A DNA stretch of 10,557 bases. Source: MGNI01 sp964353875 (GTDB lineage Bacteria; Chloroflexota; Anaerolineae; Anaerolineales; E44-bin32). The notes under the pieces were generated by a model, which was not told the DNA's origin, did not search any database, and saw only the letters and a list, made by a program, of their open reading frames with translations. Numbering within the stretch: the stretch's first letter is position 1; each line of letters opens with the position of its first letter. Location: positions 1 to 10,557 of the forward strand of contig CAYGXU010000115.1 of the NCBI GenBank assembly GCA_964353875.1. The letters run 5' to 3'. Below are positions 1 through 5,881 of the stretch, piece after piece. A program made the position numbers and the translations under genes.

Positions 1-726
1 AATGTCGACCCGAGCGGAGAGGTCGTCTGTCGCTACGGTCGTGATCCAGCTACTGGGCAATGCAAGCCGCGGCCTAATGGGCTGCCGTGGTGGCTTGACA
101 CGCCGCCAGGACCCTTAGGAGTTGTAAGGGAAGCAACATCGCTTTCGCCTGGAAGCTACCTGCAATACCTTATCTATGGTGCATTAATATGTGGATCATA
201 TCTTGCTCAGTATGTAAGGGAGGCATTTCCGCTTGGTCAGTGGCAAACTGAGACCAAGGTGGATGAGGATGAATTAGTCTGGTATTACGCAATGGAATTG
301 GCCGATCAAGAGACAGAACCTGAGCGCGCACCTGAGCCAAGAAAAACAGGACCAGATTTTTATATAGAACCTCGAGGAACCCAACAACCAGATGAACGTT
401 CACCTGTACGTGTCCAACTACAAGAATGGAAAGAAACCTACGAAAGTATTTTGCTTCAGGATCCAGGAGGCGGTTTTGGCGTAACAACTGTCCAAGTTCT
501 TGAAGCTCTATCAACTTTACGGTCGAGCTCTTTCATACCAAAGAGGCAACAAAATAATGCTCAAAAAGCATATGATAAAGCAGTAAAGTGGGTACTTTCG
601 CGACCTCCTATTGGTGTCTATGGGGGAGGGGACGCGAAGTTCAGTTTTCACTTTGATCGTAAGGACCCTAAGAATAACTGGAGATTTGATATAGATATTC
701 TTGCTGGACATCACTTAAGACGATAA
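1..726 (+). CDS. C-terminal end of an RHS/YD-repeat polymorphic toxin (5' partial)
   Basis: The frame is open from the first base, so the gene starts upstream of the window. The first residues read NVDPSGE, the typical close of an RHS core (compare 'NPVNYVDPSG'), after which RHS proteins switch to a variable C-terminal toxin tip. The tip here is about 235 residues: a Pro/Trp-rich hinge (PWWLDTPPGP), a moderately hydrophobic stretch around residues 53-70 (SYLQYLIYGALICGSYLAQY), an acidic then Pro-rich linker, and a C-terminal region ending in NNWRFDIDILAGHHLRR. I do not recognise the toxin fold; the His pair and acidic residues at the end could be catalytic, but that is a guess. Base composition becomes more AT-rich after about position 130, where the core-like part ends, as expected for an exchangeable tip. 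Family knowledge: such proteins deliver toxins to competitors and are followed by an immunity gene, which fits the gene at 798. Confidence 0.72.
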   Translation, partial: NVDPSGEVVCRYGRDPATGQCKPRPNGLPWWLDTPPGPLGVVREATSLSPGSYLQYLIYGALICGSYLAQYVREAFPLGQWQTETKVDEDELVWYYAMELADQETEPERAPEPRKTGPDFYIEPRGTQQPDERSPVRVQLQEWKETYESILLQDPGGGFGVTTVQVLEALSTLRSSSFIPKRQQNNAQKAYDKAVKWVLSRPPIGVYGGGDAKFSFHFDRKDPKNNWRFDIDILAGHHLRR

Positions 727-797
727 AATTCCCTTTTCGAAGCTTTAATTTGCAGTATTCATCAAAGTTTAGCTAATCCCAAGGAAAATAGTTTAGA

Positions 798-1217
798 GTG
801 AATTATGATATGGCTAAGTTAAGCAAGACTTTGTCCACACAAATTACTCTATCAAAATCACTACTTCTAAATCGTATTACCATGACAATTCAGCTCGAAG
901 TTCATGAAGAGGGATTTGGCAAAGTAGGAATCTATATTGACCCCGAAATATTTGGAGATGATTTATTTCTAAGAGAGCAACTATTCTTTAAAGGAATTTG
1001 CAATGGAATAAATCTTGGGATTGGATCTTTACCAGTGAAGTATTCGGATGATGCAGATTTGGAAGTAGAAGTCTCAGAACTTGAATTCTCGGTTCCCTTA
1101 ATTGAGATGTCCAATAGTGAAATCGATGAGTTGAGATCCTCCTTGGAAGACTTAGCAACCAGATTAATTCAGGACATTCTTATTGAGATTGACTCTTCTG
1201 ATACTCCAAAACCTTAA
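798..1217 (+). CDS. Candidate immunity protein for the upstream RHS toxin
   Basis: This is a small acidic protein of up to 139 residues, rich in Glu/Asp/Ile/Leu, with no signal peptide and no membrane segment. I do not recognise its family. It begins 71 bases after the RHS stop codon on the same strand and is equally AT-rich, the standard position and size for the cognate immunity protein of a polymorphic toxin. The start is uncertain: a GTG at 798 has AAGGA twelve bases upstream, an in-frame ATG at 810 has AGAGTG nine bases upstream, and an internal ATG at 882 (MTIQLEVHEEG) begins the more hydrophilic, well-patterned part. An acidic immunity protein would suit a basic nucleic-acid-directed toxin, but function is inferred from position only. 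Confidence 0.55.
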   Translation: MNYDMAKLSKTLSTQITLSKSLLLNRITMTIQLEVHEEGFGKVGIYIDPEIFGDDLFLREQLFFKGICNGINLGIGSLPVKYSDDADLEVEVSELEFSVPLIEMSNSEIDELRSSLEDLATRLIQDILIEIDSSDTPKP

Positions 1218-1316
1218 AGATGTGACACCTAACCGTTGAATTTCTCGATGTTCACTAAGACAAAGGTAAGAGCCTAACGCTATTTAAGAATGTATTAATG
1301 GGTCCACTTGAATAAC

Positions 1317-1865
1317 TCAGTTTGGTATTACCCCAACTGCCGTTTTCGAATAAGGACGTTGTATTAAACGACGATGAAGGAGGCCACAAAAGGAGACAAA
1401 AACATTCTTTGTCGCCTCTTCTATCTGTTTATGAATGGCTCTTGCTTTCCGCACCGCTTCTCTTAGCTTCTCATGATACCCATGAATACGCCGGATATTA
1501 GTCATTGCCGCAGAGGCAATGACCATCATGTTCACGCGGGGCTTCCCGCGTACAGGAAGTTTGCCATTCCTAAAGGGATGCTTCAGCGATCGCATCATGG
1601 ATTCGGCGCCTGCCCGCAGGTTTTGCCCCGTGGCATGCATCTCAGCGTTGCGTTTACGCCGCAATGCAGGGCCTGTTTCTTGCTGAGAGAAACGTAAAGT
1701 ACTTTTTGGTTTTCGCTTGAGAGGTTTTGTTGGACACTGATTAGAATACGGGTAATCGCGCCCAAGCAATTGAGTTCCTACTCCTCCCCGGGGCAGAGCC
1801 TGAACCCCCTTACAAACCGTATCTTCCAATCGTGAGCAATCAAACGGGTGAAGGTGGGACGCCAA
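1317..1865 (-). pseudogene. DDE transposase, C-terminal remnant
   Basis: Residues 44-182 of this frame look like the end of an IS4/IS5-superfamily-type DDE transposase (IS1182/ISNCY-like in feel): CPTKPLKR, then LRFSQQE, then GQNLRAGAESMMRSLKHPF followed by GKLPVRGKPRV and MMVIASAAMTNIRRIHGY. The Glu in RAGAES (residue 88) is the likely third catalytic acid of the DDE triad. The N-terminal half with the two catalytic Asp residues is absent: the recognisable part starts near position 1736, and residues 1-43 do not look like transposase and overlap the RHS fragment on the other strand. The element is therefore dead. I did not identify terminal inverted repeats or a target-site duplication. It lies between the RHS immunity gene and the orphan RHS fragment, consistent with rearrangement of the RHS tail region. 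Confidence 0.65.
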
Positions 1866-1966
1866 ACTCTATGGGCAACACAAGTGAATCTACGATATTT
1901 GGAAACCCCTCCATCTCTCATACCATCGACTACAGCTACGACTCCCTCTACCGCATCACTGTCCTT
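1832..1966 (+). pseudogene. Orphan RHS/YD-repeat fragment A
   Basis: In this frame the sequence reads TIDYSYDSLYRIT, a recognisable YD-repeat unit (Y-D-x-L-x-R) of RHS proteins, encoded at 1922-1960. The reading continues only into unrelated sequence after about 1966 and stops at 2068. There is no convincing start or ribosome site, so this is a scrap of an RHS gene. The same 39-base stretch recurs at 3154-3192 (33 of 39 bases identical by eye). Family knowledge: displaced, untranslated RHS tips commonly accumulate downstream of a full RHS gene, which matches this position. Confidence 0.55.
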
Positions 1967-2246
1967 TCTCTATTTTGCGGGCGGCGATGGGCCTTTCCGG
2001 CGAATCGTATTTGCCCCGCAAAGCATGATGGTTTTTCCGATGAGGGCAAGCTTTGCATTGCGTTTTGAATAAAACAGCTTAATGAAGCGGAGGCCTGAAG
2101 TAGAATGGTTTTCGAGATCGATACTTTCCTTACCTAATGCGCGAAAATGCTTCCAGGCGTCGTGTATCTCAAAGCCGTTTTGCGGTTTAATGAACAATCT
2201 TGCGTTCATAGCGCTTTCTGCAAACATGTGCATGTAAAATCCATCA
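1967..2246. other. Unassigned spacer between RHS fragment A and the toxin-antitoxin promoter
   Basis: I see no gene I can defend. A minus-strand frame (1970-2233, ending RRKGPSPPAK) is open for 87 codons, and the frame stays open further upstream into the antitoxin promoter, but no ribosome site or known motif supports it. The Lys/Arg-rich run near its end (KLFYSKRNAKLALIGKTIM) could be transposase debris on the same strand as the remnant at 1317-1865; this is speculation. Confidence 0.3.
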
Positions 2247-2275
2247 TTGACATGGATATATAAATTGTGTATATT
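2247..2275 (+). promoter_or_regulatory. Sigma70-type promoter and possible operator of the toxin-antitoxin operon
   Basis: A perfect TTGACA (2247-2252) is followed by a 17-base spacer and TATATT (2270-2275), a near-consensus promoter placed 40 bases before the antitoxin ATG. The inverted half-sites ATATA (2256-2260) and TATAT (2270-2274), nine bases apart, overlap the spacer and -10. This is a plausible operator for autorepression by the ribbon-helix-helix antitoxin, as is usual for these operons. Confidence 0.65.
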
Positions 2276-2314
2276 AAATGAGTAATATTTTTGTCCAGAT
2301 GGAGGTGCGTTATC

Positions 2315-2566
2315 ATGACAGGTGAAGTGCCAAAGAACCGAAGATTAAATATCATGGTGAGTGAGTCGCTGATCGAATGCCTTTCTGCGAGTGCCGAAGA
2401 CAGAGGTATGTCGATGTCCGCCTTTGTCCGTGAAGCAATAGAGAGAGAATGCAATCGGACACAGGAACAAGTCCTTGAAGAGGCAGCAGAATCCCTGGCA
2501 GCACACTATGCATCTGATGGGGAGTTGACTGCATTCTTGTCCCTTGATGGAGAGGATTTCTCATGA
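2315..2566 (+). CDS. Ribbon-helix-helix antitoxin (MazE/CopG-like)
   Basis: This 83-residue protein has an N-terminal ribbon-helix-helix pattern: a basic beta strand (NRRLNIMVSESL) then two helices with the typical turn (ECLSASAEDRGMSMSAFVREAIERE), followed by an acidic C-terminal tail (about residues 48-83) that would wrap and neutralise the toxin. The ATG at 2315 is chosen because GGAGGT lies eight bases upstream; a TTG 24 bases earlier in frame has no comparable site and the Shine-Dalgarno would fall inside the gene. The stop overlaps the toxin start (ATGA), implying translational coupling. It probably represses its own promoter at 2247-2275. Confidence 0.85.
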   Translation: MTGEVPKNRRLNIMVSESLIECLSASAEDRGMSMSAFVREAIERECNRTQEQVLEEAAESLAAHYASDGELTAFLSLDGEDFS

Positions 2567-2904
2567 GAAGAGGCGAGGTTTGGGAAGTGAATCTTGATCC
2601 AACAATTGGGGCGGAGATAAAAAAAATCCGCCCCTGTGTCATTGTCAGTCGAGATGCACTTGCACGGCTGCCACTTAAAATCATTGTTCCCCTGACGGAA
2701 TGGAAAGAAGAGTTTGCGCGTGCGCCCTGGCATGTTTTAGTCGAGGTAACTCCTCAGAATGGCTTATCTAAGAAGACATCAGCGGATACATATCAAGCTC
2801 GTTCGATATCCGAAGAGCGACTGATCACGCCGCTGGGTGAATTATCTAGCCAAGTCATGGAGGAGATTAATGAAGGTCTCGTTCTATCCCTCGCTCTTGA
2901 TTGA
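2563..2904 (+). CDS. MazF/PemK-family endoribonuclease toxin
   Basis: The 113-residue length and N-terminus match the MazF/PemK (PF02452) fold: RRGEVWEVNLDPTIGAE, then KKIRPCVIVSRDAL (the conserved R-P-x-x-I-V strand), then IIVPLTEW. Residues TSADTYQARSISEERL correspond to the conserved region before the final helix, where S-x-x-x-x-D/R-x-L patterns are usual. Family role: sequence-specific cleavage of single-stranded mRNA, halting translation until neutralised by the antitoxin. It starts within the antitoxin stop codon (ATGA overlap), so the pair is a classic type II operon. Length is full and no frameshift is seen, so the toxin is probably functional. The cleavage specificity cannot be read from sequence. 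Confidence 0.9.
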   Translation: MRRGEVWEVNLDPTIGAEIKKIRPCVIVSRDALARLPLKIIVPLTEWKEEFARAPWHVLVEVTPQNGLSKKTSADTYQARSISEERLITPLGELSSQVMEEINEGLVLSLALD

Positions 2905-3072
2905 TACTTTGAATGAAATTATTCGGGTCCTTTTACAATCATTTTCACAGTGTGACTCGTTTTGTAGAGCAGTCTCACCTCGAGATATAGATTTCGTGAA
3001 ATTGAACCTAAGCAACTTTTCGAGGTCTGCATTGGATTTTCGAAATTAAATTGACAGCGCATAACCTTTTCC
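2905..3072. other. AT-rich spacer after the toxin, no gene seen
   Basis: No frame with a convincing start or motif is present, and no clear intrinsic terminator for the toxin-antitoxin operon was found. The stretch joins the AT-rich toxin-antitoxin insert to the GC-rich RHS fragment B, so a recombination boundary probably lies near its right end. Confidence 0.3.
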
Positions 3073-3234
3073 ATGAGAAGGCCTGGATTGTCAGGGATCG
3101 ACGTGGCGTCCTGCATCCACACGCCGGAGCCAACCCTGAAGGTGATCGCCGCCACCATCGACTACGCCCACGACTCCCTCTACCGCCTGACCGCCGCCGA
3201 TTACGACTCGGGCGAATTCTTCCACTACAACTGA
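3073..3234 (+). pseudogene. Orphan RHS/YD-repeat fragment B
   Basis: A 53-codon frame reads through TPEPTLKVIAATIDY and AHDSLYRLTAADYDSGEFFHYN to a TGA at 3232-3234. TIDYAHDSLYRLTAADY is a YD-repeat unit; in intact RHS proteins the FHY would continue into a 'YTYDPVGNR'-type unit, so the reading frame has been cut. The nucleotides 3154-3192 match fragment A (1922-1960) at 33 of 39 positions. An ATG at 3073 opens the frame, but no ribosome site precedes it, so I treat it as a relic. The fragment is GC-rich in contrast with the preceding AT-rich spacer. Confidence 0.55.
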
Positions 3235-3388
3235 GATACAATCTTTATCCTGAAGCAATGGAAGCTAAAGACTGTGAGGTTCTTGCGTTCTTCAAATGGC
3301 CACGCCAATATCGCAGCTGCACCGGAATCATTTATAATGGCAGTCTATGGTTCCATGGTATGTGCTAGTGTTCAAGAGGAGGTAATCC
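3235..3388. other. Upstream region of the DUF4230 gene
   Basis: No coding signal is evident and I could not pick out a convincing promoter. The only clear element is the Shine-Dalgarno AGAGGAGG at 3375-3382, six bases before the ATG at 3389. Confidence 0.4.
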
Positions 3389-4066
3389 ATGAAGGTTGAG
3401 AGATTTCTCAAGGGCATTTTGTTGCCGATTGCAGCGTTGTTGATCTTCGCCTGGTTGGCATATAGCGCCATATCGATCGCGCGCAACACAGCCGAACAGG
3501 CTGTACGGCCCATGAGCGATCTGGCCGGCGAGTTGGGCACCCAGGTGGCGCAGGTCCTCCATCCGACTCCAACAATCCTTCCAGACCCAGTGACGATCGT
3601 GCATGACGTGCGTTCCCTGGCGCGCCTGGAGACCATCCAATACAGCGTGGAGAAGGTGGTCACAGCCGATTCGGGGCAGGCCTTCCTGAAGATCCTTTTT
3701 GGAGATCGTCTTCTACTAGTTGCGCATGGGGTGGTCGTCGCTGGGGTGGATTTGGAAAAAGTGGGTCCGGAGGATCTTTGGCTGGAAAATGGCGTCCTTT
3801 ACATGCGCCTTCCCGAAGCGGAGGTCTTTGTGGCAACGTTGGATAACGATCAATCCTACATCTACGATCGTCAGAGGGGGTTCCTCACGAAAGGCGATGT
3901 CAACCTGGAAACGGAAGCCCGAAGAGTCGCTGAAGTGGAGATCGAGAAAGCTGCCCTACAGGATGGAATCCTAAAAATGGCGCGTCAGAACGCGGAGAAC
4001 TTTTTGGGCCGGATGCTACGTCAGTTGGGGTATGAGGAGGTGATTTTTGTGCCGGAGGGGGAATAA
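3389..4066 (+). CDS. DUF4230 family membrane-anchored protein
   Basis: This 225-residue protein has one N-terminal membrane segment (about residues 9-28, LLPIAALLIFAWLAYSAISI) after a short basic start, so it is probably anchored with the rest outside the cytoplasm. The remainder matches the DUF4230 pattern: an opening valine/leucine-rich strand with S-L-A-R-L-E-T (about 69-85), a Y-x-V-E-K-V strand, a hydrophobic strand near 107-120 (RLLLVAHGVVVAGVDL), LPEAEVFVATLDNDQSYIYDRQRGF (142-165), and a long amphipathic helix (171-213) before the last strand EVIFVPE. The family has no established biochemical function that I can cite. The start is secure (AGAGGAGG six bases upstream). It is a single-gene unit between the RHS debris and the phosphate region, and no Pho-type box precedes it. 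Confidence 0.8.
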   Translation: MKVERFLKGILLPIAALLIFAWLAYSAISIARNTAEQAVRPMSDLAGELGTQVAQVLHPTPTILPDPVTIVHDVRSLARLETIQYSVEKVVTADSGQAFLKILFGDRLLLVAHGVVVAGVDLEKVGPEDLWLENGVLYMRLPEAEVFVATLDNDQSYIYDRQRGFLTKGDVNLETEARRVAEVEIEKAALQDGILKMARQNAENFLGRMLRQLGYEEVIFVPEGE

Positions 4067-4280
4067 GCCATCTACTGCTGCAAGCGTTGCGGGCCATCAT
4101 CACCAGCGAGCGATCGACCGCTGTTTGTAGGCAGATTTCGCGCCAATTTGGCGACCGCACCCTACCCAAAGGCCAATGTTTGATCGACCTAAGCTGCCTC
4201 TAACCATTCAGCCTGCTGTTACATGGGATTAAGATCCTTGATGATTTTCTCAGTGACCCTTTGGTTGTGCTGAGGGGAGA

Positions 4281-4333
4281 TTAAAGGCGCTTAATCCTGC
4301 CATGAATTCACCTTAAGCTATTTCCTATATAGT
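4281..4333 (+). promoter_or_regulatory. Third PHO-box-like promoter, with no recognised gene downstream
   Basis: Hexamers TTAAAG (4281), TTAATC (4291), ATGAAT (4302) and TTAAGC (4313) start 10, 11 and 11 bases apart, followed nine bases later by TATAGT (4328-4333), a 5/6 match to the -10 consensus. The spacing is identical to the phoU box at 4794-4846 and, over the visible part, to the pstS box. A transcript would start near 4340 and run rightward into 4402-4662 or on to phoU. Confidence 0.6.
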
Positions 4334-4365
4334 TATATCGACATTACGACCAAGATTAGGCCCAT

Positions 4366-4383
4366 GAGGAATGGATATTCCTC
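4366..4383 (+). repeat. Perfect inverted repeat (stem-loop) in the leader after the third PHO-like box
   Basis: GAGGAAT (4366-4372) pairs with ATTCCTC (4377-4383) around a GGAT loop, a 7-bp perfect stem. It lies about 25 bases after the predicted transcription start and 18 bases before the ATG at 4402. No T-run follows, so it is not an intrinsic terminator. It may be a leader structure or a protein site. Confidence 0.4.
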
Positions 4384-4401
4384 GTCAGGCGGATCTTTCA
4401 A

Positions 4402-4662
4402 ATGAGGTGGGCTGTGAATCATGTATATGTAGCGCAACGAAGGTTGCCTGCTTTGGTCTTGGTTATCCCAATATCCATCGGTGAACAGCAAGCAGCGATG
4501 GCTTTGGCTGCATTACAACAAGATACCATCAGGAAGGATGGAGAGCATCGGTTGCCCTCCCATAGCAGCATTCCCTGCAGGATCGAGGATCATCGTGGCC
4601 CCAACGAATTAGGGAGACAGCAATGGCAGATGGCTTTACTCTCGATGAGCAAAGGCGCTTGA
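4402..4662 (+). CDS. Possible small protein of 86 residues, unrecognised
   Basis: An open frame begins at ATG 4402, with AGGCGG about nine bases upstream as a weak ribosome site, and ends at 4662. The sequence is soluble-looking, rich in Gln/Ala/Leu (PISIGEQQAAMALAALQQ), without signal peptide or membrane helix. The N-terminal half faintly recalls the opening of bifunctional-nuclease (BFN) domains (P-I-x-I-G then a helix with A-x-A-L), but several residues normally preceding that motif are missing and the rest does not follow, so I do not assign it. Its only positive context is the PHO-box-like promoter 70-120 bases upstream. It could equally be a decayed gene or part of a non-coding transcript. 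Confidence 0.25.
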   Translation: MRWAVNHVYVAQRRLPALVLVIPISIGEQQAAMALAALQQDTIRKDGEHRLPSHSSIPCRIEDHRGPNELGRQQWQMALLSMSKGA

Positions 4663-4793
4663 TGTGCAAAACCACCTTCGCGTTTTTTGGGGCGAAAAGG
4701 AAGGGGGGAGATCGATGCGCGATGATCCTCATCTACGCCGGCTAGCTCGCCTTAATGGCTGGCCGGGGGCGGCGGCCTTCTCGCTGCGATCGG

Positions 4794-4846
4794 TTAAGGA
4801 GGGTTAACCCTCTCTTGACCCGCTTTTAAGCGAGCCATGGTAAATT
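4794..4846 (+). promoter_or_regulatory. PHO-box-like promoter of phoU
   Basis: Hexamers TTAAGG (4794), TTAACC (4804), TTGACC (4815) and TTAAGC (4826) form a tandem array with starts 10, 11 and 11 bases apart; nine bases later comes TAAATT (4841-4846), preceded by TGG like an extended -10. Direct repeats of TTAA(C/T)-type hexamers at about one helical turn are the known binding pattern of PhoP in Bacillus and of PHO boxes in cyanobacteria (PyTTAAPyPyT repeats every 11 bp). Activation by a PhoB/PhoP-type response regulator under phosphate limitation is inferred. Confidence 0.7.
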
Positions 4847-4886
4847 GGACACAGATTGGCGGAATACTTGATAACGGATTATGATG

Positions 4887-4936
4887 AGGGCAGCAGAATG
4901 CCCTGACGGAATAGAGGATTCCCGGAAATGAATCCT
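4887..4936 (+). other. Two stem-loops in the phoU leader
   Basis: The untranslated leader from about 4853 to 4990 is long (about 140 bases). It contains AGGGCA/TGCCCT (4887-4892 with 4899-4904, 6-base loop) and AGGATTC/GAATCCT (4915-4921 with 4930-4936, 8-base loop). Both stems are perfect. They do not cover the ribosome site at 4976-4983 and no T-run follows either; role unknown. Confidence 0.35.
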
Positions 4937-4990
4937 TGCATCCCATTCAAGCAGAAGGAATGATCCAAAATCGATGGAAGGGGTCAGCAG

Positions 4991-5680
4991 ATGAAAACAC
5001 AGACACGCGCCAGGTTCGATCAGGAGCTGCGCACAGTGCAAGATAATATCCTGCGCTTGGGCGGGATGGTTGATGCAGCCATCGACCGATCCATCCGCTG
5101 TTTGGCCGAACGTGATCCATCCTTGGCGCATGAGATCATCGAGAATGACGCCAAGATCAATGAGCTTCGCTACAAAATCGAGGTGGAATGCCTGACCGTG
5201 ACGGCTCTGCACCAACCGTTAGCGGGCGATCTCAGGTTTCTGGTGGCAGCGCTGATTATCGTCAGTGAATTGGAGCGCATGGCGGATCACGCCGCCGGGA
5301 TCGCCAGGATCGCTCTGCGCATGGGGGATGAGCCGCTCTTAAAGCCCCTCATCGACATGCCGCGCATGGCGCAAACCTGCCGGGGGATGCTGAGCAAGGC
5401 GCTTAAGGCATACGAAGAAGGGGATGTGGGATTGGCGCGCCTGGTCGCTGCGCAGGATGACGAGATCGATGCCCTCTACACACAAATCTTTCGCGAGTTG
5501 CTCAGCTTCATGATCGAGGATCCGGGCACCATTGGACGGGCGCTGTATTTGCTCTTCGCCGCCCATAATTACGAACGCATCGGCGATCGCATCACCAACA
5601 TCAGCGAGCGGGTGGTCTTCATGGCCAGCGGCGAGATCCAAGAGCTTAACCCGGAACACCATGAGTCGTCCATTAATTGA
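4991..5680 (+). CDS. phoU: PhoU phosphate-signalling regulator
   Basis: This 229-residue protein has two tandem PhoU three-helix domains (about 8-115 and 120-220). Each carries the metal-binding signature: E93-L-E-R-M-A-D99-H100 in the first and Y-E195-R-I-G-D199-R-x-x-N203 in the second. Length is normal for the family. PhoU is a cytoplasmic protein that links the Pst transporter to the phosphate sensor kinase and shuts off the Pho response when phosphate is plentiful. The start is secure, with GGAAGGGG seven bases upstream. It is unusual in being separated from pstB and transcribed towards it, from its own PHO-box-like promoter, instead of closing the pst operon as in many bacteria. The sensor kinase and response regulator are not in the window. 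Confidence 0.93.
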   Translation: MKTQTRARFDQELRTVQDNILRLGGMVDAAIDRSIRCLAERDPSLAHEIIENDAKINELRYKIEVECLTVTALHQPLAGDLRFLVAALIIVSELERMADHAAGIARIALRMGDEPLLKPLIDMPRMAQTCRGMLSKALKAYEEGDVGLARLVAAQDDEIDALYTQIFRELLSFMIEDPGTIGRALYLLFAAHNYERIGDRITNISERVVFMASGEIQELNPEHHESSIN

Positions 5681-5780
5681 CGGTTTTCGATGCCAGGCAA
5701 CGCTTTGCTCGCGGGAGGGTGGGGTCGCTTCATTGAAGCAATTTCATGGTTAATCCTGCTGGCGTGTTGCAGAAAACGCA

Positions 5781-5801
5781 GAGGGACAGGGCCTGTCTCT
5801 T
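5781..5801 (+). terminator. Possible weak terminator or stem-loop between phoU and arsC
   Basis: A stem of about 8 pairs, including two or three G-U pairs (GAGGGACA with TGTCTCTT, loop GGGCC), is followed by TGGTGTTTCT, which is only partly T-rich. It could attenuate read-through from phoU into arsC or merely be a palindrome. The 200-base phoU-arsC gap contains nothing else I can support. Confidence 0.25.
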
Positions 5802-5881
5802 GGTGTTTCTAATGCATAGTGCGAAAGTCTTTTGGGGGTTTCTGGTCAGATGAAAAAGGTTTTGGAAGGACGAAGAGGCAT

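Larger units (their letters stand above)
4067..4793. other. Long intergenic region between DUF4230 and phoU
   Basis: Over 900 bases separate the DUF4230 stop from the phoU start. Apart from the third PHO-like box (4281-4333), the inverted repeat at 4366-4383 and the weak frame at 4402-4662, I see no gene. A GC-rich run near 4757-4778 (GGCCGGGGGCGGCGGCC-like) just upstream of the phoU box is unexplained. No clear terminator for the DUF4230 gene was found. Confidence 0.4.

Noticed and set aside
750..777. Promoter for the candidate immunity gene (TTGCAG, 16-base gap, GCTAAT)
   Set aside because: Too weak a match to both hexamers to call; co-transcription with the RHS gene is as likely.
1970..2233. 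Minus-strand 87-codon frame ending RRKGPSPPAK
   Set aside because: No known motif or ribosome site, and the open frame simply continues into the antitoxin promoter. It may be transposase debris but cannot be supported.
4402..4500. Bifunctional-nuclease (BFN) domain in the small frame
   Set aside because: Only a short P-I-x-I-G plus Ala-rich helix resemblance; flanking residues and the rest of the domain are missing.
5750..5759. TTAATCCTGC, identical to part of the 4281-4333 box, ahead of arsC
   Set aside because: A single copy with no partner hexamers at 10-11 base spacing and no -10 in register, so not a PHO box.
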